NCBI GenBank assembly: GCA_030526005.1
Contig: JAUNDP010000006.1
Coordinates: 1 to 64,000 of the forward strand
From: Eubacteriales bacterium
GTDB lineage: Bacteria; Bacillota; Clostridia; Lachnospirales; Lachnospiraceae
Length of the DNA stretch: 64,000 bases
Direction: 5' to 3'
This document shows, piece by piece, positions 1 to 9,171 of the stretch (position 1 is its first letter; the number at the start of each line of letters is the position of its first letter). The position numbers were made by a program, and so were the translations under genes. The notes under the pieces were generated by a model. The model searched no databases, was not told the DNA's origin, and worked only from the letters and a program-made list of their open reading frames with translations.

Positions 1-1
1 G

Positions 2-28
2 TACTCCCACTGGGATAGGGCTTTGTGA
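2..28 (+). CDS. tnpB: C-terminal end of a probable TnpB (IS200/IS605), partial
   Basis: Only the last eight codons and the TGA stop (26-28) are inside the window; they read YSHWDRAL. From memory this ending is common in clostridial TnpB proteins, the RNA-guided nucleases carried by IS200/IS605 elements. The tail is followed after 32 bases by a strong GC hairpin (61-97) of the kind that forms the right end of such elements. The identification rests on this short tail plus the hairpin, so it is moderate. The rest of the gene lies upstream of the window. Confidence 0.5.
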   Translation, partial: YSHWDRAL

Positions 29-60
29 ATAGCCATAAGCCTTCGTCTTTTTATAAGAAA

Positions 61-97
61 CCCCGCCTAATGGCAGGGAATCTGACTTTAGACGGGG
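61..97 (+). mobile_element. IS200/IS605-type right-end hairpin
   Basis: An imperfect palindrome opens with CCCCGCCTAA and closes with TTAGACGGGG, a 10-bp stem with one mismatch. It follows the probable tnpB stop by 32 bases. In this family such subterminal hairpins are the TnpA recognition sites and the 3' end of the TnpB guide RNA, with the guide lying just beyond, here from about 98. A near-identical copy in the opposite orientation lies at 50245-50281. Confidence 0.6.
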
Positions 98-184
98 TAA
101 TTCATTTTTCTTTTATTATGATAAAATAAGATTGCAATTTTCCAACGGACTGTTGGATGCGAAAACACTGATATCAGTTAAAAA

Positions 185-229
185 TTTACAGGGCTTCTCC
201 CTCGCCTGAAAGCAGAGGGGTATCGCCTG
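185..229 (+). other. Possible structured leader upstream of the DUF4317 gene
   Basis: The 5' leader folds into a hairpin (CCCTC pairing with GAGGG around a GAAA-containing loop). It ends in AAACGAAAGGG, which also supplies the ribosome binding site of the gene at 253. It aligns without gaps to 1571-1615 (about 30 of 45 positions identical, my manual count). I cannot match either copy to a known riboswitch class. It could be a cis-regulatory RNA or a mobile-element remnant. Confidence 0.3.
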
Positions 230-252
230 CAACAAACGAAAGGGTTTTATTT

Positions 253-1377
253 ATGAATAAAAAAGAAGTAAGTGAAATCAAAAAACAGTTTACGCCTGAA
301 AACTGCGCCATCACAAGACTGTGCGGCTGCTATGTGGACGGTGAAAAAACAAAAAAGACAGAATTAAAAGATGCTTTCCTCTCTCTGCCTGAGGAAGAAA
401 TCTTTAAATATTTTGAAATTTTCCGCAAAGCGCTCTCCGGCACAATCGGAAAGAATCTGATCAATATGGAATTTCCGCTTCATACGGAAGAGGAGGGAGG
501 CACGCAGGAGTTTTTGATGCGTCTTCGCGCAAGCCGTCTCACCGATCCAAATCTTCTGGAACAATTTTATGATCAGATTATTGCGTCTTACGATTATGGA
601 GAAAATTATCTCATTCTTTTGATCCATGCAGCGTATGATATTCCCGGCAAAGCACTGGACGGCGAAGAAATGTTTGACGCTTCTGACGAGACATATGAAT
701 ATCTCTTATGCTGCATCTGTCCTGTCAATCTCTCCAAGCCGGGGCTTGCCTACAACACAGTGGAAAATTGTTTCCAGAACAGAATCCGTGACTGGGTAGT
801 CGATATGCCGGATCTTGGTTTTCTTTTCCCAGCATTTACAGATCGCTCCACTGATATCCACAGCCTGCTTTACTACACAAAAAAGCCAGAAGATCTGCAC
901 GACGCTTTTGTAGAACAGATTTTAGGCTCCACACTCCCTCTGACGGCAGGGAATCAAAAAACCGGTTTTCAGTCTCTTGTAGAAAATTCTCTCGGAGATC
1001 AATGTGATTTTGAAGTTGTAAAAACAATCCATGAAAAACTGACAGAGCTGGCGCAGACAAGAAAAGATGATCCCGAGCCTCCGTCTCTTGATAAAAATGA
1101 GATCAAATCTCTGCTTGTACAAAGCGGAGCGGACCGTGAAAAGCTGGAAGATTTTGAGATGCAGTACGAATCGTGTACAGGAAGCGACCTGCCGCTTCTC
1201 GTCTCCAATGTTGCCAGCACAAGAAAATTTGAGATAAAAACCCCAGACATCGTGATCACGGTAAATCCGGAACGCACCGATCTTGTTGAGACGCAGGTGA
1301 TTGACGGCCGAAAATATCTGATGATCCCTGTGGATGACCGCGTGGAGCTGAATGGAATTTCTGTGAAGATGATCTGA
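253..1377 (+). CDS. DUF4317 domain-containing protein
   Basis: A 374-residue soluble protein with no signal peptide or membrane segment. The opening (NKKEVSEIKKQF, then ITRLCGCYV) and overall length match the DUF4317 family, which is widespread in Lachnospiraceae and has no assigned function. The ATG at 253 has AAAGGG eight bases upstream. It is a single-gene unit: an IS end and a possible structured leader lie upstream, and two strong terminators follow. No catalytic motif is evident, and I do not propose a role. The family call is from recognition of the N-terminus. Confidence 0.8.
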   Translation: MNKKEVSEIKKQFTPENCAITRLCGCYVDGEKTKKTELKDAFLSLPEEEIFKYFEIFRKALSGTIGKNLINMEFPLHTEEEGGTQEFLMRLRASRLTDPNLLEQFYDQIIASYDYGENYLILLIHAAYDIPGKALDGEEMFDASDETYEYLLCCICPVNLSKPGLAYNTVENCFQNRIRDWVVDMPDLGFLFPAFTDRSTDIHSLLYYTKKPEDLHDAFVEQILGSTLPLTAGNQKTGFQSLVENSLGDQCDFEVVKTIHEKLTELAQTRKDDPEPPSLDKNEIKSLLVQSGADREKLEDFEMQYESCTGSDLPLLVSNVASTRKFEIKTPDIVITVNPERTDLVETQVIDGRKYLMIPVDDRVELNGISVKMI

Positions 1378-1420
1378 TCGTTTCTCTCTCTATTTCCAGC
1401 CTCAAATTGTCCAAAATCAA

Positions 1421-1496
1421 AAAAGGCAGATTCTTCCGCTTTTCCTTACTTCGTTTTTTGAAGTAAGAAATCGGAAGTATCCGCCTTTTCTTTACG
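1421..1496 (+). terminator. Rho-independent terminator after the DUF4317 gene
   Basis: A long hairpin (GGCAGAT.CTTCCG pairing with CGGAAGTATCCGCC, with an inner CTTACTTC/GAAGTAAG stem) is followed by a T-rich stretch. It lies 44 bases after the stop at 1377. Confidence 0.75.
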
Positions 1497-1520
1497 TTTT
1501 TATTTCTCTTTCCCTTTACA

Positions 1521-1568
1521 AACAGCTTCTCATCGCATCAATGAGAAGCTGTTGCTCATCTTTTTCTC
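1521..1568 (+). terminator. Second terminator-like hairpin
   Basis: AACAGCTTCTCAT pairs perfectly with ATGAGAAGCTGTT across a 7-base loop, followed by GCTCATCTTTTTCTC. It is a back-up terminator for the plus strand. The rest of 1378-1675 holds only the 1571-1615 repeat and no gene. Confidence 0.65.
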
Positions 1569-1570
1569 TT

Positions 1571-1615
1571 GTTAACTATCAATCACCTAAAGGTAATGGG
1601 TTTCCGCCTACGAGA
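1571..1615 (+). repeat. Second copy of the motif at 185-229
   Basis: This aligns to 185-229 without gaps. The shared core is GCCTRC, then AAACGAAA and GG. Flanking TCAATC and GATTGA could close a stem around it. There is no plus-strand gene downstream, which argues against a simple cis-regulatory leader here. Confidence 0.3.
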
Positions 1616-1675
1616 AACGAAAAGGATTGATTTGTGAGGTCTAAAAAATTATAAAGCCTCAAAAATCTCTGAATA

Positions 1676-4423
1676 TTATTTTGTCACTTCTGCTTTTTCT
1701 ACAGTAGAATATGTCAGCATCTGTGCGTCTGTTGTATATGGCTGTGCCTCAACGCCCTGTTCTGCATTCATTTTTGCAAACTGTGTAGAATCCATTAACA
1801 GATCCAGAACTCGCATTGCGCATTTCTGGAGATCTCCAAGGATCACTGTTGTATCTTTAAATCCATTTTCTTCAATCACAAACTGCTCGTCTGTTCCTTC
1901 TACCGATGGATCTAATGCTTTGATAATTCTTTCCTGCTGTCCGCCTGGCATTGTCAGATCGTTTCCTGCATGTAAGGATTCAGAAATGATGGAACGTCCG
2001 CCTGCGCCCCAGTCAGTCATAACCATTCCCTTGAAGTTCCACTCTCCGCGCAGAACATTCTCTAACAGATCATAGTTGGAGTCTGCATAGATGCCGTTGA
2101 TAAAGTTGTAAGAAGACATTACAGACATAGGCTGTGCTTCTTTTACTGCCATCTCAAATCCTTTTAAGTAGATTTCTCTGAATGCACGCTCTGATACGGT
2201 ATCATTCTGTGTATTTCTGTTGATTTCCTGGTTGTTTCCTGCATAGTGCTTGATGGTAACGCCGATTCCCGGGTTCGACTGAACGCCCAGTGTGGAAGCC
2301 GTTCCCATTGCTCCTGTCAGGTATGGATCTTCGGAGTAATATTCAAAGTTACGTCCGCAAAGAGGATCTCTGTGGATGTTCATCGCTGGTGCAAGCCACA
2401 GTGTCACGCCATATTCTACCATCTCAGCTCCGATTGCTTCTCCTAATTCTTTCACAAGATCTGCATCCCATGTCTGCGCCATCATTGTTCCGATTGGCCA
2501 TGCTGTACAGAACTGATAAAATGTCTCGTTTGTCTCTTCGTCTGTGTAAGACTGTGTGATGCGCACGCCTGCCGGTCCGTCAGCCAGAACAATGTTTGGA
2601 ATGCCATGGCTCTCAAAGTACAGACTTGTCGTCTCTCCTGCCGCTCCGTCTACGCTGTTTGCCTGTGCGCCTACGAATGTGTCTTTTGTATCCACACCGC
2701 GGTTTCCATTTACAATATTTGCAAGAGCTTCGTCAGACAGACTTGCAACAAATTCTTCCATTGTGATATCGCCATTGTATACCTGATACAGAGTCGGATT
2801 TTCTACTGCGTCTACAATCACAACTTCTTCATTTTCCACTGGTTTATAGTCAGCTGCTTTTTCTTCTGTCAAATACGTCTTGATTGTCTCTGTGCGCACT
2901 TCTTCGATACGCGCCATATCCTCTTCTGTCGTCGCATCCATTCCGGCTTCCAGAGCTGCCGCATCCAGTGCGATCTTCTCAGCTGCTGCGATTTCATCTG
3001 CCTCTCCGTCATATGTATATGGAGTTGCTCCTTCTTTGCTCATCTCTTCCAGCTGATCGTTGTTTTCATCAAATGTATTGGCAAGCTGTTCTGTCAGCGC
3101 TTCTTCCTCCAGTGTCAAAACAGCTGCAACGTGCGTATTTCTGGAGCTGTTTCCGACACGGACAACATAGTCGCCGTCTTCCATCACATAAGCCGCTTTT
3201 TCTTCATTGTAAGAAGACATCTCTGTCGTCAGATAAGAGATTTTAATTTCCTGACTCTCGCCTGGCTGCAAGAGATCCGTCTTTCCAAATGCTGCCAGTT
3301 CCTGATATGGTTTTTCCAGATCTCCGTCCGGAGCTGAGAAGTAAACTTCCACTACTTCTTTTCCGGCATATGTATCGCCTGTATTTGTAACTTTTGCTGT
3401 TACCGTTACATAGTCTGCATCTGCTTCCACATCTACAATCTCTGTAGAGAAATCGGTATAAGATAAGCCATATCCAAATGGATAGGAGACTTCTTTTCCG
3501 AATGTATCAAAGTAACGATATCCAACGTAGATTCCTTCTACATATTCTTCTTCAATCGCATCTCCGTCTGCATTTCCAATAATTCCGCTTGCCGGATAAT
3601 CGCTGTAAGATTTTGCCCATGTATCTGCTGTCTTTCCGGAAGGAGTTGCTTTTCCTGTCAAAATATCAACAAGAGCAGTTCCTGTCTCCTGTCCGCCCTG
3701 GCTCATTAAAAGCAGCGCATCCAGTCCGTTTGGAATCTCTGCATTGATATTCTCAAAGAATGTTGTGTCTACAACGCCGCCGACATTTAAGCAGACAATA
3801 ACATTTTCAAATGTCGCAGCAAGTTTTTTCAGGTTTGCTTCTTCTGCCTCAGACAGATAATAATCTCCTTTGTAGAAAGAGCCGTCTTCATTTAAGACTG
3901 TACGGTCGTCGCCTTCACCGGAGTTTCTTGCCACTACATAGATCGCTGTGTCTGCTGCGGATGCTGCTTCCAGTTCTTCGTCTGTAATTTCCAGATCCTG
4001 ATGTTTGTATGTAATCCAGCGTGATTCATGTTCTTCTGCATCGAATGCCGCCTGTTTCTCTTCGTAGTCTGCCTGCGCATTTTTCAGATAATCTGTCGTT
4101 GTGATTTCAAATCCTGCATTTTCAAATGCTTCCCATACAGTTGTGACATCTCTCTGATTTACATCACCGGAACCTGTTCCTCCTTTTACTGTGTTATAGA
4201 CGCCTTTTCCAAACAGCGCTACTTTTCCGGAGTCAGCCATCGGCAGAACGCCGTTGTTCTGGAATAAAACCATTCCCTCTGTCGCTGCTCTTTTGGAAAG
4301 TTCAGCATGAGCAGTCTCCATCTCTGTCACTTCATCTGTTGTATGTGCTGCAAAAGCAGATGTACTTGTTCCACAAATCATTGTTCCTGCAAGAAGCAGA
4401 GCCATTACCTGTTTTCTTTTCAT
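1676..4423 (-). CDS. Secreted glycoside hydrolase family 3 (beta-glucosidase-like), permuted domain order
   Basis: A 915-residue exported protein. The N-terminus is a Sec signal peptide with a likely AFA|A cleavage near residue 25. The domains are circularly permuted relative to classical GH3: the C-terminal alpha/beta sandwich comes first (ATEGMVLFQNNGVLP), then a fibronectin-III-like part, then the TIM-barrel. The barrel carries GRNFEYYSEDP, the KHYAGNNQE stretch and the nucleophile Asp in VMTDWGAGG. This order is known from rumen and gut clostridial beta-glucosidases. The start has AAGGAG eight bases upstream. It lies 12 bases after the solute-binding lipoprotein gene, so the two are likely cotranscribed. 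A paralogue lies at 10311-13094. The exact glycoside specificity cannot be read from sequence. Confidence 0.88.
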   Translation of the reverse strand: MKRKQVMALLLAGTMICGTSTSAFAAHTTDEVTEMETAHAELSKRAATEGMVLFQNNGVLPMADSGKVALFGKGVYNTVKGGTGSGDVNQRDVTTVWEAFENAGFEITTTDYLKNAQADYEEKQAAFDAEEHESRWITYKHQDLEITDEELEAASAADTAIYVVARNSGEGDDRTVLNEDGSFYKGDYYLSEAEEANLKKLAATFENVIVCLNVGGVVDTTFFENINAEIPNGLDALLLMSQGGQETGTALVDILTGKATPSGKTADTWAKSYSDYPASGIIGNADGDAIEEEYVEGIYVGYRYFDTFGKEVSYPFGYGLSYTDFSTEIVDVEADADYVTVTAKVTNTGDTYAGKEVVEVYFSAPDGDLEKPYQELAAFGKTDLLQPGESQEIKISYLTTEMSSYNEEKAAYVMEDGDYVVRVGNSSRNTHVAAVLTLEEEALTEQLANTFDENNDQLEEMSKEGATPYTYDGEADEIAAAEKIALDAAALEAGMDATTEEDMARIEEVRTETIKTYLTEEKAADYKPVENEEVVIVDAVENPTLYQVYNGDITMEEFVASLSDEALANIVNGNRGVDTKDTFVGAQANSVDGAAGETTSLYFESHGIPNIVLADGPAGVRITQSYTDEETNETFYQFCTAWPIGTMMAQTWDADLVKELGEAIGAEMVEYGVTLWLAPAMNIHRDPLCGRNFEYYSEDPYLTGAMGTASTLGVQSNPGIGVTIKHYAGNNQEINRNTQNDTVSERAFREIYLKGFEMAVKEAQPMSVMSSYNFINGIYADSNYDLLENVLRGEWNFKGMVMTDWGAGGRSIISESLHAGNDLTMPGGQQERIIKALDPSVEGTDEQFVIEENGFKDTTVILGDLQKCAMRVLDLLMDSTQFAKMNAEQGVEAQPYTTDAQMLTYSTVEKAEVTK

Positions 4424-4435
4424 CTTGTCTTCTCC

Positions 4436-5974
4436 TTAATTTTTTCTTTCTTCTTTCCATTGATCTAATTGATCCTGCACCTGTGCGATCAGTTCCTCTG
4501 ATCCATTTTCTCTTAACTTCCTCTGAAATTCAGGCAGAGCCGTATCGACATCCAGAATGCCGCATCCCAATTTTCGCTCATACTCTTCAATCAGATCTCG
4601 GATCGGCGTTAAATCAACAGTGATTTTGCTGTAATCGAGCCGGAACCCATATGCCGGGGAGACGACTGCGCTCTCATTAAACTGGCGCATCTTTTCGTTG
4701 ATATTCTCTGAAACACCGTTCCATCTCTTTGAAAGATATCGGTTGAAAATCCATTTCGTCTTGTTAAAATATGGCGCATTATCCAGAGAATACGGATCTG
4801 GAAAGTCAATGCTTCCGTCGTCCAGTACCACATAATCTTTTTGTTCCACTCCATACAGCAAAAGGTCTGTCAGTTCTTCATCGCTGTAAATCAAATCAAT
4901 CGCTTTTACGCTTTCTTCCGGATATTTTGTTGAGGAGGAGACACACCACATGATTTCCCAGACACCATTTGTCGTCAGCACCGGCAGACGATCAAACGGC
5001 ACGATCATAATGTCGTCTCCATAAAGCGCTTCTTCGTATTCTACTTCATCCGGACGAACCACAAATTCACTGCAAAACGCATCTCCATTGTATACCTGCG
5101 TTCTCCCGCTCTCGCACGTTGTAAGAATATCCGGATTGATATATCCTTCTTCATACCAGCGTCGGATCAGACGGCACTGTTGTTCATATTCCGGTGTTTC
5201 ATACAAATTTCGGACAGTTAAAGTTTTATCGTCAAAATAAACCATGGAAAGCATCCGATCCAGAACATCGCCGATCGGCTGACGGCTGATGATCCCTGAT
5301 GTCGTCTGATGGGGAACAATAGGCGTAACATCACGTTCATTTTCTTTGATGATCTCTAAAAACGGTTCCATGTCTTCCATACATTTAATAGATGTGACAT
5401 CCATATGATATTTCTCAACAAATGAAGACTTCATCAAAATTCCATTTGAATTGATATCCGGCATGGGTTTTGGAATCCCGTAAATCTCTCCGTCATTTTC
5501 ATACAGTTCTTCTTTTGGAATGGTAATCACATCCAGAATGTTCGCTCCATACTGCTCAATGTAATCTCCCAGTCCTAAAATCAGACCTTTCTCGATATAA
5601 GAACGATAATAATCTCTGTCATAGAGTACGAAAATATCAAGCGCCTGCGCTGTCAGCCCATAGACATACTTTTCAAACTCAAGCGGATCAATCCAGACAG
5701 GTTCCAGGCGGAATCCTGCTTTTTTCTCTGTCAGATCTCCCAAGGCCTGACTGATTTCCGCCAGATCCTCCTCATCTCTCCACGAGTTTGTAATTGTTCC
5801 CATACGGATGACCGGCACTTCATGCTCCTCTGTCTTTGAAGCTTCCTCTTTTGCGCCGCACCCGCACAGGAGAACTGCAGCTCCCAGCACGCAAGCGATC
5901 TTTTTTATTCTCCTCAACTTCCATTTTCCTTTTTTCTGCGTAAATTTCTCTGCGTGATTCGTATTATATCCCAT
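4436..5974 (-). CDS. Extracellular solute-binding lipoprotein (carbohydrate ABC type)
   Basis: A 512-residue type II lipoprotein. A basic N-terminus and hydrophobic core end in a lipobox (LLCGCG), followed by a charged linker and a body typical of family 1 solute-binding proteins. I use the ATG at 5974 because GGAG lies five bases upstream; an in-frame start 15 codons earlier lacks a good site. It is the first gene of a two-gene unit with the GH3 enzyme and is divergent from a YesM/YesN-like two-component pair. No ABC permease is adjacent. It may deliver substrate to a distant transporter or act as the input for the neighbouring kinase (inference). Confidence 0.8.
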   Translation of the reverse strand: MGYNTNHAEKFTQKKGKWKLRRIKKIACVLGAAVLLCGCGAKEEASKTEEHEVPVIRMGTITNSWRDEEDLAEISQALGDLTEKKAGFRLEPVWIDPLEFEKYVYGLTAQALDIFVLYDRDYYRSYIEKGLILGLGDYIEQYGANILDVITIPKEELYENDGEIYGIPKPMPDINSNGILMKSSFVEKYHMDVTSIKCMEDMEPFLEIIKENERDVTPIVPHQTTSGIISRQPIGDVLDRMLSMVYFDDKTLTVRNLYETPEYEQQCRLIRRWYEEGYINPDILTTCESGRTQVYNGDAFCSEFVVRPDEVEYEEALYGDDIMIVPFDRLPVLTTNGVWEIMWCVSSSTKYPEESVKAIDLIYSDEELTDLLLYGVEQKDYVVLDDGSIDFPDPYSLDNAPYFNKTKWIFNRYLSKRWNGVSENINEKMRQFNESAVVSPAYGFRLDYSKITVDLTPIRDLIEEYERKLGCGILDVDTALPEFQRKLRENGSEELIAQVQDQLDQWKEERKN

Positions 5975-6029
5975 TTTTTCTCCTTTTTTCTGCCATATTT
6001 TTGACCTGCGCTGTTCCAATTTTGACTTT

Positions 6030-6066
6030 TTGACCCTTGCTCTTTCTTTCTTTTTTTTATTATAAT
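6030..6066 (+). promoter_or_regulatory. Candidate promoter for the kinase/regulator operon
   Basis: A perfect TATAAT lies at 6061-6066. The best -35 is TTGCTC at 6037-6042 (18-base spacer); TTGACC at 6030 is too far away. TTGAC recurs three times in 6000-6035 and might serve as regulator half-sites. Confidence 0.35.
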
Positions 6067-6133
6067 AGAATTGATTTTATATAACCAGAACACTTTTATG
6101 TTCTGGGATTTTATCAGAAATGGAGGATTTTTC

Positions 6134-7900
6134 TTGATTTCCAGTAAAACTCAGAAACATCATCATATTGTCAGAACACAGCTTTTTCTTATTTTAGGAA
6201 CAGCTTTTTTGCTGCTTTTTCTTATCTATGGCTTTACAATTTTGTACACACAGCGTCTGATGAAAGAAGAAGCAATTTCCAGCACACAGACAACGCTTTC
6301 CCTCTATGTCGATAATATCGACACCCAGCTTCAGCAGACTTCGTCTTTTCTTTCCAGCTATATCATTTCCCATGATTTTTCCGGACTCCACAGAGAAACC
6401 GATGAATCGCAGAATGCAAAGCTGGAAATCTATAAAGATTTTCAGGCGTATATTAAATCTTACAGCAACACGGATGCGCTTTTCTTTTTTGACATGACGG
6501 ATGATACTTTTATCCTATATTCTCAAAGCAGAGAATCATATTCTTTTCGTCAGAAATTTTCAAAGCAACTCAAAGAAGATTTTTCTTCCCAGGAATCATC
6601 TTCTCTCCCCATTTTTCGATATTGGACCCCTGTTGCCATTGATCATGAGATGGTATTATATGAAGTGATTCAATATCAAAATTACTTTGTCGGATCATGG
6701 ATGTACCTCCCTCATCTTTCCAGACCGTTACAGACGCTGCAGGAATCTACTCAGGGAACCGTATTTTTTTTATCCTCCGACCAGCCGTCTGAAAATCGTA
6801 CCTTTTTTCAGGTTTTGCCTGAGATTCAGGTTTCGGATTCCTCGCAATATTCTTCCGATCATCTTCTAATCACAGCAGAGTCAGACAGCGGAAATTTTTC
6901 ACTTGCCCTGTATTTGACTCCGGAGAATATATTAAAAAATCTGACGCAGTATACCGTATACAGCTCTGTCATCTTACTTGTTATCTTTTTCGTAGCTCTG
7001 ATTGTCCTCGCCTTTGTTTGGAGACAGGTTATCACTCCTACGGAGACGCTCACCTCCGGCATGAACGCACTCAAAAGCGGAGAGCAAAGCGTCATTCTTC
7101 CTGTCTCAAAATGGAAAAATGAATTTTCTGTTCTGACGGAGCAGTTTAATGAGATGAGCAGCGAACTGTATCGGCTGAAAGTTCAGATCTATGAAGAACA
7201 GCTATGCAAAGCGGATACCGAACTGCAGTACTTGAATCTTCAAATCAAACCTCATTTTTTCTTAAATTCGCTGAATATCATCTACAATCTCGCGCTGACT
7301 CAGAACTACCGTGAAATTTTAGAGATGTCGCGCTGCCTGATGGATTATTTTCGGTATACGTTCCGCTCGTCGGACAGTCTTGTCTGTATCAGCGAAGAAT
7401 TAAAACATGTAAAAAATTATCTTCATATACAGGAATTGAGATACGACTCGAACTTTGATACCGTGATCGAGGCAGATGAAAAGGCATTGGACGGAAAGAT
7501 CCCTGTTCTTTTTCTTCAGACTTTTGTGGAAAATACGATCAAACATGCGTACTCAAAAATACAGAATATGAGAATTTCGATCACGATTCAGCGTGTTGTC
7601 CTGGATAAAAACTTTTTAAAAATTGAAATTTCAGATAACGGATGTGGTTTTTCAGAGAAACAGATTGAAGAGTTAAACAGCCCGCTGTCGGCCGGACCAT
7701 ATCCGAACGAACACATTGGGATTTTGAATGTCCGCAGACGCCTCTCTTATCTTTACGGCTCAGAAGCCCGATTGATCTTTTCTAATACAGAGGAATACGG
7801 CGGCGCTAAAATCACTGCTCTGCTGCCTTTCGATGGCTCAGAACCCGCTCTTTCGCCAGACCATACAAAAAAATTTATACCGCCTCTGATGCGGTGTTAG
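6134..7900 (+). CDS. Sensor histidine kinase, LytS/YesM family
   Basis: A 588-residue membrane kinase. It has a transmembrane helix near residues 17-38, an extracytoplasmic sensor of about 230 residues, a second helix, a HAMP-like linker, then the His_kinase region with the phospho-acceptor His in IKPHFFLNSL. A HATPase domain follows (DNGCGF, then HIGILNVRRRL). I prefer the TTG start at 6134 because GGAGG lies seven bases upstream; an ATG at 6071 has no such site. It is followed nine bases later by its AraC-type partner. The pair is divergent from the solute-binding protein/GH3 genes and probably controls them in response to a sugar (inference). Confidence 0.88.
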   Translation: MISSKTQKHHHIVRTQLFLILGTAFLLLFLIYGFTILYTQRLMKEEAISSTQTTLSLYVDNIDTQLQQTSSFLSSYIISHDFSGLHRETDESQNAKLEIYKDFQAYIKSYSNTDALFFFDMTDDTFILYSQSRESYSFRQKFSKQLKEDFSSQESSSLPIFRYWTPVAIDHEMVLYEVIQYQNYFVGSWMYLPHLSRPLQTLQESTQGTVFFLSSDQPSENRTFFQVLPEIQVSDSSQYSSDHLLITAESDSGNFSLALYLTPENILKNLTQYTVYSSVILLVIFFVALIVLAFVWRQVITPTETLTSGMNALKSGEQSVILPVSKWKNEFSVLTEQFNEMSSELYRLKVQIYEEQLCKADTELQYLNLQIKPHFFLNSLNIIYNLALTQNYREILEMSRCLMDYFRYTFRSSDSLVCISEELKHVKNYLHIQELRYDSNFDTVIEADEKALDGKIPVLFLQTFVENTIKHAYSKIQNMRISITIQRVVLDKNFLKIEISDNGCGFSEKQIEELNSPLSAGPYPNEHIGILNVRRRLSYLYGSEARLIFSNTEEYGGAKITALLPFDGSEPALSPDHTKKFIPPLMRC

Positions 7901-7909
7901 GAGGAAAAT

Positions 7910-9130
7910 ATGAATCTGCTGCTCGTAGATGATGAAGTCATTACACTCAACACATTAAAAATTGTGGTTCCATGGAACGATCTTGGAATCCATGAAATTT
8001 TTACAGCCTGCAATATCATCGAAGCAAAAGAAATTTTAAAAACACAGGCTGTCCAGATTGTCATAACAGATATCGAGATGCCAAATGGTTCAGGTCTCGA
8101 TTTAATCTCATGGATGCAGGAACATACGCCTGATATTGTTAAAATTTTACTGACTTGCCATTCTCGTTTTGACTATGCTTCCATGGCGTTAAAATGCGGC
8201 GCCATGGACTATCTGTTAAAGCCGATTGATCTAAAAGAAATAGAAGAGATCATCCAAAGGGCAATCCAGAAAGTAAATGAAACTTCCATGATTCGTCTCA
8301 GTATCAAAAGACAGCACAGAAGCGATCTTTTAGTCAACGAACAATTCTGGAGAAATTTTGCTACAGGATTGTATCACAGTCAGGATTATGAGCACATCGT
8401 TCTGACGGCAAAGCAGCAGGCGATTCACTTCGATCAGAACCGCCTCTTTCTGCCCGTTCTTTTTTCCGTCAATGAAACGGACCCGGATAAACTGGATGGA
8501 ACGTTCTCTTTCTCTCTGAAAAATATTTTAAATGAAGTGATTCTGGAGAGTCATGAAGATCCTCCTGCCATCATGCTCTCTCCCAGTCTCTATCTCACAT
8601 TGATTGACACTGCTTTTTCTGTTTCCCGCTCCAATGTGCAGATACGCTGCGAAAAGATTCCGATTTTTTTAAATACTTATTTTAATATGACAGCAGAATT
8701 TTTCATTGGTTCTGAGATTCCTGTATTTCAGATTCACGATGCAGTTCAGAAACTTTCTCAGGAGGCACAGAAACGAAAAAATAAGACGCTTGATCTTCCG
8801 GCTTCTCTCACGATCGTCTCCAAGATTGAAGAAATCATCCGGCAGAATTTGGACAAACCGATTACCTGTGAAGAAATCGCTCGTCAAGTCTTTCTGAACT
8901 CTGAATATCTTTCCCGGATGTTCAAAAAAAAGACAGGAAAAAATCTTTCCAACTATATCATTGAATTAAAAATGGAAGAGGCAAAAAAGCAGCTGGAGAC
9001 AACAGAAAAATCCATCAGTTCCATCTCCATTGAACTGGGATACGGAAATTTTTCCCATTTTTCCAAATGTTTCCGTAAAGTCTACGGCGTATCTCCACAA
9101 GAATATCGAGAATCTTTTGAGAGGCTATAG
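7910..9130 (+). CDS. Response regulator, YesN type (receiver plus AraC HTH)
   Basis: A 406-residue protein. The N-terminal receiver has the acidic pair in VDDE, the phospho-acceptor Asp in ITDIEMPNG and the conserved Lys in LLKPID. A middle region of about 170 residues links to a C-terminal AraC-type double HTH (EEIARQVFLNSEYLSRMFKK, then GYGNFSHFSKCFRKVYGVSP). GGAGG lies upstream of the ATG at 7910. It is paired with the kinase at 6134. It most likely activates the divergent lipoprotein/GH3 unit or an unlinked sugar transporter. Confidence 0.9.
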   Translation: MNLLLVDDEVITLNTLKIVVPWNDLGIHEIFTACNIIEAKEILKTQAVQIVITDIEMPNGSGLDLISWMQEHTPDIVKILLTCHSRFDYASMALKCGAMDYLLKPIDLKEIEEIIQRAIQKVNETSMIRLSIKRQHRSDLLVNEQFWRNFATGLYHSQDYEHIVLTAKQQAIHFDQNRLFLPVLFSVNETDPDKLDGTFSFSLKNILNEVILESHEDPPAIMLSPSLYLTLIDTAFSVSRSNVQIRCEKIPIFLNTYFNMTAEFFIGSEIPVFQIHDAVQKLSQEAQKRKNKTLDLPASLTIVSKIEEIIRQNLDKPITCEEIARQVFLNSEYLSRMFKKKTGKNLSNYIIELKMEEAKKQLETTEKSISSISIELGYGNFSHFSKCFRKVYGVSPQEYRESFERL

Positions 9131-9171
9131 TATGACTTTTTAGCATAAAACGAGAACTTTTATGAGCTACA

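Noticed and set aside
2606-3337. 243-codon plus-strand open frame inside the first GH3 gene
   Set aside because: It lies wholly antisense to a clear coding region, is cysteine- and phenylalanine-rich as expected of a shadow frame, and has no ribosome binding site.
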